Source: JACSRF01 sp963695505 (GTDB lineage Bacteria > Chloroflexota > Anaerolineae > Promineifilales > Promineifilaceae). Taken from it: a DNA stretch of 64,000 nt. The position numbers and the translations under genes were made by a program. The notes beneath the pieces were generated by a model that was not told the origin of the DNA, made no database searches, and saw only the letters and a list, made by a program, of their open reading frames with translations. Of this stretch, positions 54,870 to 64,000 are shown one piece after another (the first letter of the stretch is position 1; the number at the start of each line of letters is the position of its first letter). The stretch lies in NCBI GenBank assembly GCA_963695505.1, contig CAVOGX010000001.1:218560-282559 (forward strand), in the 5' to 3' direction.

Positions 54870-55491
54870 TCATTGACGTAATTCGCGTGTTTTGATGTAG
54901 TAATTCAGGCTTGATGGTGTTCCGTACCCCAGATGTTTGTTTGAGATACGGTGAGCTGACACCCCCAATTGAAGCAACTCAATGATCCGGTCACGGTCTT
55001 TATCGTAAATACTATGCTGAATGGTTCCGGTAGGTTTTCCTAATGTAACTCCTTGGGCCTTGCGTGCCGCCAATGCTTCTTTTGTGCGCCTGCTTATCAT
55101 CATTCGCTCCATTTGGGCAAACAAGGATAGTAAGGTAATCATGGTCAGTGATTGAATATCGTCTTTGTTCTTATCTAATGTCAGGTTCTGCTTGATGATG
55201 ACAATTTGAATACCCCCCTGAATGAGTTCGTCTATTAGATCAATAACTTCCCCCGTACTTCTGCCCAGACGACTTAGTTCAGTAACAAGCAATAGATCCC
55301 CATCTACCAACTTTTCCATCAATTCATCAATACGTCGAGCTCTTCGACCACGTCGAGAAGAAATGGCTTATGGCTATGAAGTCATCAACTTGTACCCCCT
55401 GCCGTCGTGCATATTCTAGAACTTCGACTTTTTGAAGGTTGATATCTTGTTTATCGGTTGAAGTGCGGAGATACGCCAAAATTCTGCCCAT
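54870..55491 (-). CDS. Serine site-specific recombinase (resolvase/invertase), one frameshift
   Basis: Starts at ATG 55489-55491: MGRILAYLRTSTDKQDINLQK, where Ser11 is the catalytic nucleophile. The frame changes near 55370 and continues ISSRRGRRARRIDELMEKLVDGDLLLVTELSRLGRSTGEVIDLID, the resolvase core, then a C-terminal HTH-like region (ELLQLGVSAHRISNKHLGYGTPSSLNYYIKT). About 206 residues after repair, normal for small resolvases. It sits next to a full IS1634 element and converges with the SDR gene. Confidence 0.83.
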
Positions 55492-55589
55492 GATGTTTGT
55501 TGTCCTAACATAACCTCAAAACCACCTTATCTTATGTCGTTACATATCATATTGCAGACTGTTTTCACTTGTCAAAATGACTTTATAAA

Positions 55590-57412
55590 ACTTGCCTTTC
55601 GACTAATTTTGATCCTTAAAAACAAAATACGGCTAAACTTTGGTCACTATGACCGATGTAACAGTCCAAACAGAACGAGTTGACGATATTCCATTGTTGA
55701 TTCGCCAACAGCAAGCCATGGGGATGGCTGAGATCATCAATTCCCTTGCGCCACGCCATGGAAACCGCGAAGGGTTAAGCGTCGGCGAACTGATCACAGG
55801 TTGGTTGGCATTCATCCTCTCTGAATCAGACCACCGTCTGAGCTATGTCGAGCCATGGGTCGTTCAACAACAACAGACGTTGAGCTACCTACTCGACCAG
55901 CCAGTAACACCGCGAGATTTCACCGATGACCGTCTAGGCGATGCCCTGGTCACGTTGAGCGACGACGCACTGTGGGAGAAGTTGGAAACCCGACTCAACC
56001 AGCGCCTTATTCGCGTGTACGCGCTGCCAACAGATACGGCGCGGGTAGACACCACAACCGTTGCTCTCTATCACGACAGCGAAACCAGTGCCTTGGCGGC
56101 TCATGGGCACAGCAAAGATCATCGCCCTGACCTGGCGCAACTCAAGATACTGTTGGTGACACTGGACCCCTTGGCAATGCCGCTGGTAACGATGTGCCTG
56201 CCGGGGAATCGCGCGGATGACGGTCTCTACTTGCCCGCAATTGCTGAAGCCCGGAAAGGTTTAGGGCAAACGGGTCCCCTGCTTTACGTCGGCGACAGTA
56301 AGATGGAAGCGTTAGCCACCCGCGCCCAAATTGACCAGTATGGCGATTACTACCTGCTTCCCTTGAGCCAAAAAGGGAGACAACAGCATTTACTGGCTGA
56401 CCTGGTCGCTGAAGTGCTGGCTAGCGAGAACCCGGACCTGGTAGACATCTATCCCGCCGATGCTAGGCAAACGGATGAGAACAGCCTTCTGGGGCAGGGG
56501 CAGGAAAGCGTTCGCCCACAAGAAGCAGCGCTTGATGGCGGCCTTCACCAGTGGCAAGAACGTCTCTTACTCATCCATTCACCGACGCTGGCCGCGAGTG
56601 GTGCGAGAGGATTACAGAAACGTCTCCAAGAAGCAGAGGGGCAACTAGCCGCGTTGACGCCGTCGCCTGGTCGGGGCAAACGTCAGGCGACAGACCTCGC
56701 CACCCTTGAAGCCGCGGTAGCGCAAATCCTCAGCCGGTATGACGTTGCTGACTATCTCCACGTGCAGTACCAATGCCATATCTCTGAGCGACAGATTCGC
56801 GCCTACAAAGAACGTCCTGCCCGCACCGAGCACGCAGTTCGGTACGAAGTAAGCATCATGCGTGATACGGAGGCAATTACCCAGGCTGAGGGACAGATGG
56901 GCTGGCGCATCTACGTCACCAATGCTCCAGAGCAGCGCCTCTCTTTGCCAGAGGCGTTGGGCACTTACCGCGGTGGCGTGCCGACAATTGAACGAGATTT
57001 TTCCCGTTTCAAGGGACGGCCGTTAGGCTTACGCCCCTTGTTTGTCCAACGAGATGACCACATGACGGGATTGGTGCGTCTGCTTTCTCTGGGGTTGCGG
57101 GTTCTGACACTGATTGAATTTCTGGTTCGTCGTTCGCTCCGGGAAGAACAAGAAAGTCTGGCGGGTTTGTACCCAGGAAACCCCAAACAAACGACAGAGC
57201 GACCAACGGCAGAACGTATTTTGCGGGCGTTTCAGGGAGTAACGTTGTCCTGCATCCATTTACCAGGGCAAGAAATCCGTCACGTGACCCCATTGTCACC
57301 GTTACAGAGCCGTATTTTGCAATTGTTAAAGTTGAGTGATTCTGTTTACACGGGCTTGGTTCAAGTAGAACCAAATTCGTCATAGTCCGAAAAATTTAAT
57401 CGAAAGGCAAGT
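55590..57412 (+). mobile_element. IS1634-family insertion sequence
   Basis: Terminal inverted repeats: ACTTGCCTTTCGACTAATTT at 55590 and its complement, differing at two positions over 21 bp, at 57392-57412. They enclose a single complete transposase gene. A target duplication could not be recognised with confidence. Confidence 0.85.
55649..57385 (+). CDS. IS1634-family transposase
   Basis: A 578-residue DDE transposase starting MTDVTVQTERVDDIPLLIRQQQ (an in-frame TTG lies at 55640). Typical parts are GNREGLSVGELITGWLAFILSESDHRLSYVEPW, the first Asp in ARVDTTTVALY, GNRADDGLYLPAI, VGDSKMEALATRAQI and IERDFSRFKGRPLGLRPLFVQ with the catalytic Glu. The frame is complete, so the copy may be active. 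It contains one ACGGCCGT. Confidence 0.9.
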   Translation: MTDVTVQTERVDDIPLLIRQQQAMGMAEIINSLAPRHGNREGLSVGELITGWLAFILSESDHRLSYVEPWVVQQQQTLSYLLDQPVTPRDFTDDRLGDALVTLSDDALWEKLETRLNQRLIRVYALPTDTARVDTTTVALYHDSETSALAAHGHSKDHRPDLAQLKILLVTLDPLAMPLVTMCLPGNRADDGLYLPAIAEARKGLGQTGPLLYVGDSKMEALATRAQIDQYGDYYLLPLSQKGRQQHLLADLVAEVLASENPDLVDIYPADARQTDENSLLGQGQESVRPQEAALDGGLHQWQERLLLIHSPTLAASGARGLQKRLQEAEGQLAALTPSPGRGKRQATDLATLEAAVAQILSRYDVADYLHVQYQCHISERQIRAYKERPARTEHAVRYEVSIMRDTEAITQAEGQMGWRIYVTNAPEQRLSLPEALGTYRGGVPTIERDFSRFKGRPLGLRPLFVQRDDHMTGLVRLLSLGLRVLTLIEFLVRRSLREEQESLAGLYPGNPKQTTERPTAERILRAFQGVTLSCIHLPGQEIRHVTPLSPLQSRILQLLKLSDSVYTGLVQVEPNSS

Positions 57413-57497
57413 AAAACGGACGTTATTTGGAATGATTATCTTAGCTATCTATGTCATGCAATTGGCTGCGGAAACCTCTGCAATTTCTAAATGTTGT

Positions 57498-58892
57498 GGT
57501 TCTTTGGGAATACAAGGGGTACACCCAGATATGGTGGTGAGGTAGAATGGAAGTCATTTTCACAAACGGAGTAAAAACGATGCCCATATCTACCCCTGCC
57601 AAAATCAGTTTTCCCCTGGATATTCCTCAAGTTGATGTGCTTGCCACCAAGCAAACACGGGATGATAAATTCATCATTACGGTTGAAAGTCGCCGCGAAA
57701 CAACACAATGCGGCGTATGCAAACAAGAAATCACCTGCAATTATGGTGTGGGACAGGCTGTGCGCTTGCGCCATTTGCCCATCTTGGGGCAAGAAACCTA
57801 CATTGTCATTCGACCCCGACGGGCACAATGTCCAACTTGTCAGCACAACCCGACCACGACCCAGACATTGAAATGGTATGACCAACGCAGTCCGCACACC
57901 AAAGCGTATGACCGGTACTTGATGAAACTGCTCATCGGCAGCACGGTGGCCGATGTCAGTCTCAAAGAAAACCTCGGCTACGATGCCGTTCTGGGCGCGC
58001 TGGAACGACAAGTTGACAATGAAGTCAACTGGGATGAAGTCCAGAACCTGGGCACCATCGGCATTGACGAAGTGGCCCACAAGAAAGGACGCAAGAGCTA
58101 TCGCGCTGTGGTCACTGCCCGTCAGGATGATGGCACCGTCATCATCCTGACGGTGCTGAAGGATCGAAAAAAAAGACGGTGAGCGAGTTTCTGATGACGA
58201 TTCCACAACGGCTGCACCCGACCATCCACACCTTTTGTTCCGATATGTGGGATGGCTATCTGAGTGCTATTGCCGATTTCATGGCGGCTCATCCCGACGT
58301 CAAGGCCAAAGTCGTGATTGACCGCTTCCATGTGGCCAAGAACTATCGCGAAGATTTCGACAAATTACGCAAAAAGGAACTGCGCCGCTTGACGCAGGAA
58401 TTACCCGAAGCAACCTACAAGGAAGTTGGCCACGGCATGCACTGGGTGTTGCGTCATAACTATGCCAATCTCAATGATGATGATAAGGTGCGTTTGCGCC
58501 GCCTTTTCCAGTATTCACCAGCTCTGCATCAGGCCTATACCCTGCGTGAAGAGCTAACGGCCATCTTCAACATGGACTTGAGTCTGGCTGAAGGACGACA
58601 TCGTTTGGAAAAGTGGGCGCTAAGGTGAAACGCAGTGCGCTCACCTGTTTTAACAAATTTCTCAAGACCCTCCGCAACCATCTGGCTGAAATTGCCAACT
58701 ATTTTGACAAACGAGCCAGCAGTGGTTTTGTCGAAGGGATCAACAATAAATTGAAAACGATCACGAGACGTTCTTATGGTCTCAAGCGGGTTGACAGTCT
58801 GTTTCGCCGTCTGTGGCTTGACCTGAATGGGTATCGGCATTTCATTGCCTGACCCCATATGTGCTGTCAACCCCATGAGATCCCAAAGAACC
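57498..58892 (+). mobile_element. ISL3-family insertion sequence
   Basis: Inverted ends GGTTCTTTGGGA (57498-57509) and TCCCAAAGAACC (58881-58892), with further imperfect matches inside. They bound one transposase gene. No flanking 8 bp duplication was seen, which may mean it has been rearranged since insertion. Confidence 0.85.
57580..58852 (+). CDS. ISL3-family transposase, two frameshifts
   Basis: Starts MPISTPAKISFPLDIPQVDVLATKQ after CGGAG. A zinc-binding part (CGVCKQEITC...CPTCQHNP) and helical DNA-binding region are followed by the DDE core: first Asp in GTIGIDEVAHKKG, second in VVIDRFHVAKNYRE, Glu in SGFVEGINNKLKT. The frame changes in an A8 run at 58167-58174 (between LKDRKK and KTVSEFLMTI) and again near 58615. 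About 423 residues after repair. The A-run could be a sequencing error or a slippage site; the second break argues for error or decay. Confidence 0.85.
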
Positions 58893-59157
58893 AGGTTTTT
58901 TTCTAGGCTTTGGCGAAGGTTGCAAAAAACCTAAGCATTTCTAATACGCATGGCAAAAGGTTCACCTCTGCCCACGGTCGTTATATGCACCACTGCCGGA
59001 AGCACCTGTTTGGTGGAAGGCGGCGTCCGCACCGTGACTTCCCTAATACAAGGGCTGTTCCCCATCCTTATTGCCCCACCGAAGATTAGAGGTACAGGGC
59101 TTCCCCCAACTAGATACGTCGGTTTCCCCCATTACGATAAGCAACAGTTGTGCCGGG

Positions 59158-59956
59158 TTAAGCCGTCTGGAACGGATTTACGACGTACATGTAGCGAACT
59201 ATCGTCTCTTTTTCTGCACTTTCTTTGAAAAAACGATTCTCAGCAGCCCGTGCTTCGTACAAGAATTGGTTTCCTTCTCCTGCAAATGCCGCCTTTAGCG
59301 CTTCACCTGCTTGATAGTTTTTCAGGCCATGGGCTCTCACGTTCTCGGTGAAATCAACCCATTGATAAGGTGCGCCTAGCTGCTGCAGCGCCTTTGCCAA
59401 ATAGGTGCTGTCTGGCCCTGGCAACTAGGTTTCTTTCATCAGCTTCATCCTGGATTTCAAAGTATGTGATAATCATCTTCCCCGTCTCGGCCAGCTTTTT
59501 GCTCAGTTTTGACACCGTTTCCGGAAAATCTCCCAGAAAGTAGATGGCGTCTATCAGGATAATGTAATCATAGGCGTTCCCAGGGATTTCTTCTTGGGTC
59601 AAATCTATCTGCATAAATTGCAGCGTCTTGGCCTTTGCCTGTGTTCTTTCTTGCGCCTGGGCGATGGCCACCTTTGAATAATCCAATGCCAATATCTCCG
59701 ATTTCGTACGATCGTGGATATATTCCGTGATATATCCGTTTGCACAACCAATCTCTAAAACCCTCGCACCTGGCGCGATCAAAGAAACCAGAAAATCTAA
59801 TTCATCCATGTCCATCAAGCCATGCTGGCACAAGTTTTTTCCATAAACCTGGCGACAAAATTCTGCGTGGGTGGGGCTCGATACAGCCCGCTTAAAGTAT
59901 TCATCGTACCATTGGCGAGAAAACATCTCGAACGGTTCAGGGTTTTTGCTATCCAT
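59158..59956 (-). CDS. Class I SAM-dependent methyltransferase, one frameshift
   Basis: Starts MDSKNPEPFEMFSRQWYDEYFKRAVSS at 59956. SAM-binding motif VLEIGCANGYITEYIHD, acidic residue in ILALDYSKVA, and YDYIILIDAIYFLGD follow. The frame changes near 59430 and ends GPDSTYLAKALQQLGAPYQW...RYMYVVNPFQTA at 59158. About 266 residues after repair. Substrate unknown. No operon partners: it lies between the ISL3 element and the phospholipase-D gene. Confidence 0.75.
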
Positions 59957-60125
59957 GCTACATCTCTTTTCTTTGACGGCTGCTTTTTCCCCGCCTATCA
60001 TGGCGTATGCTTGATCATAATCATATGTGCAATGGGGCTGTTTGTTTAAATGAACTCCTGGGGGTAACGGGTACATGATTCCACCGCAAACAGCTGCCCC
60101 TTTCCTGCACTCTTACACCCCACCA

Positions 60126-61653
60126 TCACGGGTAGCAATATTCATCCACCAGCACCCCGTTCCCTTCTCGCAGCACGGCGCAGTCCCCGCCGTTGTTCCA
60201 GATAGCCGACCCGCTGCCGTAATTGAACCCACACCACTCCGGGTGCTCCTCATTGGTGTACACGCGGCACACCTGCCCCGGCGTCATGGTGAAGGCCGGA
60301 AAAGTGAACACTCGGTTGGCCTCATCGCGCAGCGTCCAGCCGCCCAGGTTCACGCTCTGCCCGCCGGCATTGCGGATGACCACGTACTCATCCGGCTCGC
60401 TGCTGCCCGCCCCGTCGTAGAAGATGTCGTCAATGACCATCTGCCCCCCGCCCGGCTCCGGCGTTACCGTTGGCGTGGCGGTCGGGCAGCGGCCCTGGCG
60501 GCAGCGTCGGCGTCGCGGTCGGCGTGGGAGCAGCCACCGGCCGCAGCACCAGGGGCAGGTAGGCCAGGAACCCGCCCCCGCCTGTCTCGCACAGCGTCTC
60601 CGGCCCCAGGGCGTCGTAGAGCTCCTGGTAGGCAGCCAGATACGCCTGGGCCACGGCCGCATCGTGGATGATGAGGGTGTTCTCGTCGTTGCTGCCCGCT
60701 CCCGCCCCCGTCCAGTTCATGGAGCCGGTGATGACCACCGGGTTGTCACCAGTGGCGTCGAGAATCAGGAACTTGTGGTGCAGCAGGCCGCCCAGGTCCT
60801 CAATCTTGATGGGCACCCCCGCCGCGCAGAGGGCCTCATCCTGAGAGTAGGTATTGCTGGCCCCCAGCCGGTCCCAGACGCCGGAAACGGCCACCCCAGC
60901 CTGCTGGCGGGCGATGAGGGCGTCGCGCAGACTGGCGTCGGTGAAGAAGAAGATGCCGAAGTGGATGCTCTCCGCGGCCCCGGCCACTTCGGCCAGGATT
61001 TCCGGCAGGGCGTCATCGGTGGGTGAGAAGTAGACCTCCAGGGGAATGCCGTTGTAGTCTAAGGTGTGGGTGACGTTGTCGCTCTTGGCCGTGCCGAAGA
61101 GACCGCCCACAAACATCTCCTCAAACTCGATGGTGTAGATGTCGGCCAGGAGGGTGGAGGTGAAGACCAGGCTGTTGTTGTGGTTGTAGGTGAAGCCGCG
61201 GTCGGTGAGGTTGGTGGAGCCGGTCCAGACCACCGTCCCGTCAATGACCAGGAACTTGTTGTGCATGATGGAGGAACGGCCGTCATTCACCACGCCAATA
61301 CCCGCCGCTTCTAACGCCTGGAAGTGGGGGGCGTAGTCGGGGTCGGCGTAAGCCTCGTCGTCGGTGACCACGCGCACGGCGACGCCGCGGCCAGAGGCGG
61401 CAATGAGGGCGTCGCGCACGCTGGCGCGGTTGAAGTCGTAGAGGGCGACGTCGATGGAGGTGGTGGCGGCGTTGATGTGGTCGAGCAGTTCCTGCTCCAT
61501 GGCGGTGACGCCAGTAGAGGGGCCCGTGGCCAGGATGTTGTGCGTAAACAGGGTCTGGGGACCCGCCAGCAGGGCCAGGACGGTGACGGTCAGGGCCAGA
61601 GTGACCAGAAGAAGGGCCAGGATATGGAGGAGGCGAAGCAAATGTCTGTTCAT
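60126..61653 (-). CDS. Exported phospholipase D-like protein with lamin-tail domain, one frameshift
   Basis: Starts MNRHLLRLLHILALLLVTLALTVTVLALL (signal anchor). Two PLD domains carry the HKD pairs HNKFLVIDGTVVWTGSTNLTDRG and HHKFLILDATGDNPVVITGSMNWTGAG. A GGGGFLAYLPLVLRPVAAPTP segment follows, then a Pro/Thr linker in which the frame changes near 60490, and then a lamin-tail domain (MVIDDIFYDGAGSSEPDEYVVIRNAGGQSVNLGGWTLRDEANRVF). About 508 residues after repair. PLD proteins hydrolyse phosphodiesters of lipids or DNA; LTD domains often accompany secreted nucleases. The frame break lies in a GC-rich repeat, where sequencing errors are frequent. Confidence 0.82.
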
Positions 61654-61757
61654 AAGCTTATTTTCTTCGACAGGTGACGGGTGTAGGAAACGCTTCTCCG
61701 TCTTCATCTGCCGACCCATGGACCAGGCCGGGCAGGCGCAGGTCCGGCCGCAGCAGG

Positions 61758-62192
61758 TCAGGGGGGCGCCTGAAAGCTGGGGCAGGTTTCGGCCAGCAGG
61801 CTGTAGCGCAGGCCGTTGTGGCCTATCCAGGTGGTCTGGCCGCACGCCTTGCAGGCCGCCTGCCAGCCGTCGTCCGTTGGTACCCAGGGAACCAGGTCGT
61901 GGCCACCCAGGACCGCTTCTACCGCCGCTTCCAGCAGTGCCACTTTCGCCCTGGCTTCATTGGCTAACGGCCGTTTTGTCGGCAGTATCGAGCCCAGCTG
62001 CGCCAGCCGCCGGGCAGCAACCGTGGCGATGAGGCGCAGCAGCCAGCGCTCGGTCCAGAAAAGGGTGCCGTCCTCGCGCAGCGCCTCTGCCCCCTGGAGG
62101 AGTTGGCTATAAGCCAGCTTTTTCTCCAGGAGCTGTTCCTGGATTTCTGCACGCTTTGCTTGTTTGAGGTCTTTGCTGTCGTCGTCGTTCAC
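61758..62192 (-). CDS. Unrecognised protein with C-terminal Cys motif
   Basis: A 144-residue protein from a GTG at 62190-62192 (preceded by GGAG): VNDDDSKDLKQAKRAEIQEQLLEKK, a helical core rich in Ala and Leu, and a C-terminal CKACGQTTWIGHNGLRYSLLAETC that could bind zinc. The frame stays open upstream into the IS1182 end, which is not part of the gene. Unknown family. The insertion sequence ends about 45 bp upstream and may have cut off its promoter. Confidence 0.5.
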   Translation of the reverse strand: MNDDDSKDLKQAKRAEIQEQLLEKKLAYSQLLQGAEALREDGTLFWTERWLLRLIATVAARRLAQLGSILPTKRPLANEARAKVALLEAAVEAVLGGHDLVPWVPTDDGWQAACKACGQTTWIGHNGLRYSLLAETCPSFQAPP

Positions 62193-62239
62193 ACCGATGT
62201 CTCCACGGTTGGTTTCATAATACCTCCCGGCGCGGAAAC

Positions 62240-63997
62240 CCCGTAGCTTTGCGATACTGTTGGCGAATTCAAATAGAAGCCAGCGCAGCAAATGGTGAAC
62301 ACCTGGTTTGTGCATGGGGAATCCCTTGAAGCCATTTGGCAGTTCGAACAAGGTTCGTTGCTGCAGACATAGCAATATGTTGTAAGTGTGTTTTGGCTAA
62401 ACCCACGTAACGCGATTGACGCAATCCCGATGTGCGTACGACTTGTGAAATCGTCCCTTCAACGCCTGCTCGGGTTTTGTATTTTTCCCTCCATGGTGCG
62501 GTTTTTTGCTTATGGCGAGTCTCTTGCAAAATTTCATGTTTAGCCTGCTGCCTCAATTTAAGACTTCGCGGCCCGCTTTTTGCGCGGGTACACAAGGAGC
62601 GCGCCGTACAAGCCTGACAATCCTCAGGAGCAAAAGCAACAAAAATGGCCTTACCTCTACCTGTCTCTGTATAAGGGTTCCATTTCGTTGAAGTTTTTCC
62701 CTTGGGGCAGGTTACGGTACAAGTCTGCCAATCAATGATAAATTGGCTGAGGTCGTATCCCTGCTCAGCAAGTGCTTGCCAACTGGTATCTTCCTGGACC
62801 GGGCCAACTAGCGTGACCCCATAAGTTTGGGGACTGTCCAACAACAGACTCGCTTCAACATAGCCACTGTCTACAAAATGCTCTTTTGGCAACAGCCCCC
62901 GGTTTTCCAGAGAGCGATGGATGCTTTCCGTCACAGCCACATCCTGCACAGTTGCCGCCGTTGTTTCTACATTGGTTATGACATGCAATTCTTCTGCTAA
63001 ACACGTTTCCGTCAGGTGCACTTTGTATCCCAACCAATGCGTCGAGCGCTTGACACTATACTTAGCTTCAGGGTCGTAGGGAGAGTTACTCCTCTCGGCT
63101 GCCGCTGGGCCATCCGCTGCTTTGCGCCAGCGAACCTCGCCATTTTCTAATCGTTCATATTGATGTTCCCACACCCGGCGTAAGTGGTGCACGGCTGGAA
63201 CTTCTGGCAGCCAGGCCGGTGCTTGAGGGCTGTCGACCGCTGCCAGTAAATCAAACCCATCCCGGCCAATGACTTCTGCCAACCTTTTCTGCTCAGTTTT
63301 CTTTTTCGGCAAGCGGTAAGCTTCCACACGCGCGCCATAGCGATCAAACCACTCTGGATTAACTTGGTCACGCAGCCATTCTGGGTCCAGTGCAGCCAAA
63401 CGATTCAAGGTTGCTCGTATTGTTTCACCTACTGTTTCCAACCGGTTCAATTGGCGCACAGCAGCCAGCACATACGTCGAATCCGTGCGCTGTTGCCTTG
63501 TTTTCAACAAATCTTTCTCTTGGAGTAGAGATAGAATCTCGTCGAGTAGCTTTTGCCCAGCTTCTCCGGCGATTAAACGGTCGCGAAACTCGCTCAGGAC
63601 AGAGTAGTTAAATCCAGCATCGGTTAATTCTAGCCCCAAAACGTATTTCCAATCGATTCGCGCGCGCACGGCATCTGCCGCTTGCCGGTCGCTTAGGTTC
63701 TCCATAAACTGCATGATCGTCACCAGTGCTAGTCGCCAGGGCGTCACACCAGGCTGGCCGAGAGATGGATACAATTCCGCAAAGTGGCTATCAGTAAATA
63801 TGCTGCCCAGTTCATCCCGCAAAACTGTGTAGGTGTTGCCTTGGGGAAATGCGGCTTTGACAACCCGTGCGGTTTCTGCTGGAATTTTCTGTGTTTCGGT
63901 CATTTTCAGAGACATAAATACCTCCACGTTTGTTTTTATTGGAAGGGCATCTTACTCTAATTTCGAATTCGCCAACAGTATCGCTTGCCGCGGGGTA
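62240..63997 (-). mobile_element. IS1182-family insertion sequence
   Basis: Perfect 20 bp inverted repeats GCGATACTGTTGGCGAATTC (62251-62270) and its complement (63965-63984), extending outwards as ACCCCG...; outer ends differ by a one-base indel. They enclose one complete transposase gene. The right end is only a few bases from the window edge. Confidence 0.9.
62269..63915 (-). CDS. IS1182-family transposase
   Basis: A 548-residue DDE transposase starting MSLKMTETQKIPAETARVVKAAFP, with GGAGGTATTT before the ATG; the frame open four codons further up is not needed. N-terminal helical DNA-binding region, first Asp in TRQQRTDSTYVLAAVRQL, second in HFVDSGYVEA, zinc-like CPKG...CQACTARSLCTR and the terminal domain REKYKTRAGVEGTISQVVRTSGLRQSRYVGLAKTHLQHIA with the catalytic Glu. 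The copy is intact. A decayed relative is at 49597-49856. Confidence 0.92.
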   Translation of the reverse strand: MSLKMTETQKIPAETARVVKAAFPQGNTYTVLRDELGSIFTDSHFAELYPSLGQPGVTPWRLALVTIMQFMENLSDRQAADAVRARIDWKYVLGLELTDAGFNYSVLSEFRDRLIAGEAGQKLLDEILSLLQEKDLLKTRQQRTDSTYVLAAVRQLNRLETVGETIRATLNRLAALDPEWLRDQVNPEWFDRYGARVEAYRLPKKKTEQKRLAEVIGRDGFDLLAAVDSPQAPAWLPEVPAVHHLRRVWEHQYERLENGEVRWRKAADGPAAAERSNSPYDPEAKYSVKRSTHWLGYKVHLTETCLAEELHVITNVETTAATVQDVAVTESIHRSLENRGLLPKEHFVDSGYVEASLLLDSPQTYGVTLVGPVQEDTSWQALAEQGYDLSQFIIDWQTCTVTCPKGKTSTKWNPYTETGRGKAIFVAFAPEDCQACTARSLCTRAKSGPRSLKLRQQAKHEILQETRHKQKTAPWREKYKTRAGVEGTISQVVRTSGLRQSRYVGLAKTHLQHIAMSAATNLVRTAKWLQGIPHAQTRCSPFAALASI

Positions 63998-64000
63998 GTT

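Larger units (their letters stand above)
425..61975. repeat. Dispersed palindromic octamer ACGGCCGT
   Basis: About 30 copies counted by hand, where about one is expected by chance in 64 kb. They occur in genes and between them, often as AACGGCCGTT. Sixteen lie in the first 13.7 kb; further groups are at 44.4-44.6 kb and 51.4-54.5 kb. Only four occur between 13.7 and 36 kb and none from 36 to 44.4 kb or 44.7 to 51.4 kb. Confidence 0.8.

Noticed and set aside
57487..58206. A 239-codon minus-strand frame opposite the ISL3 transposase
   Set aside because: Antisense to a recognised transposase with inverted ends; no family match.
58950..59228. A 92-codon plus frame after the ISL3 element
   Set aside because: Cys/Thr-rich translation without family, overlapping the methyltransferase gene on the other strand.
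1..64000. CRISPR arrays, rRNA and complete tRNA genes
   Set aside because: No regularly spaced repeats and no rRNA segments were seen; only one tRNA-like 3' fragment was found and it does not fold into a tRNA.

Overview
The window reads like a chromosome segment of a Chloroflexota bacterium (Anaerolineae-like). This is inferred from protein style: C-terminal tails such as YLPLVLR and VYLPVVIK, several-sensor histidine kinases, TPR and tachylectin-type proteins. No rRNA or marker phylogeny is available, so the assignment is tentative. The base sequence carries many single-base indels that split otherwise well conserved genes (asnS, a DUF2202 lipoprotein, ABC transporter genes, an SDR, a resolvase and others). 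I read most of these as sequencing or assembly errors and give the reconstructed gene spans.

Layout. 1-14.4 kb is ordinary housekeeping-like DNA: an LCP cell-wall protein, asnS, an MFS transporter, an aminotransferase with a Nudix-like partner, a large hybrid histidine kinase, a TPR protein, an LCM-type methyltransferase, a 5'-truncated YifB/ComM ATPase, and an iron/ferritin-like group. This part is dense in the palindrome ACGGCCGT.

15.5-36.4 kb is the most interesting part: a nearly all-plus-strand molybdoenzyme respiration island. In order it holds a sensor kinase, a DmsC-like membrane anchor, a NarL-type regulator, a Tat-signal DmsA-like molybdenum reductase (broken by many frameshifts), DmsB, a second DmsC, two multihaem cytochromes with CxxCK motifs, a large surface protein, a TorD chaperone, a polyferredoxin, a radical SAM protein, an FmdE-like protein, a very small TatA, a structured RNA leader, a P-loop NTPase, a complete ECF transporter (two ATPases, S, T) with a small lipoprotein that looks like a molybdopterin-binding fold, and MobB. 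Sensing, catalysis, electron transfer, export and cofactor supply therefore sit together. TnpB sequences lie on both sides (a remnant at 15 kb, an intact copy at 36.4-37.6 kb).

37.6-50.2 kb is accessory DNA: gene fragments, a trypsin-tachylectin fusion, a TetR/ICMT divergent pair, a cupin protein, a decayed histidine kinase, two convergent glycoside hydrolases, a remnant sugar ABC permease and decayed IS3 and IS1182 pieces. 50.5-54.9 kb is a PadR-controlled operon (ABC exporter, alpha/beta hydrolase, SDR) with an unusually clear promoter and operator. 54.9-64 kb is rich in mobile DNA: a serine recombinase, IS1634, ISL3 and IS1182 elements with visible terminal repeats, plus a methyltransferase, a phospholipase-D/lamin-tail protein and an unknown protein. 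No CRISPR array, rRNA or complete tRNA was seen.
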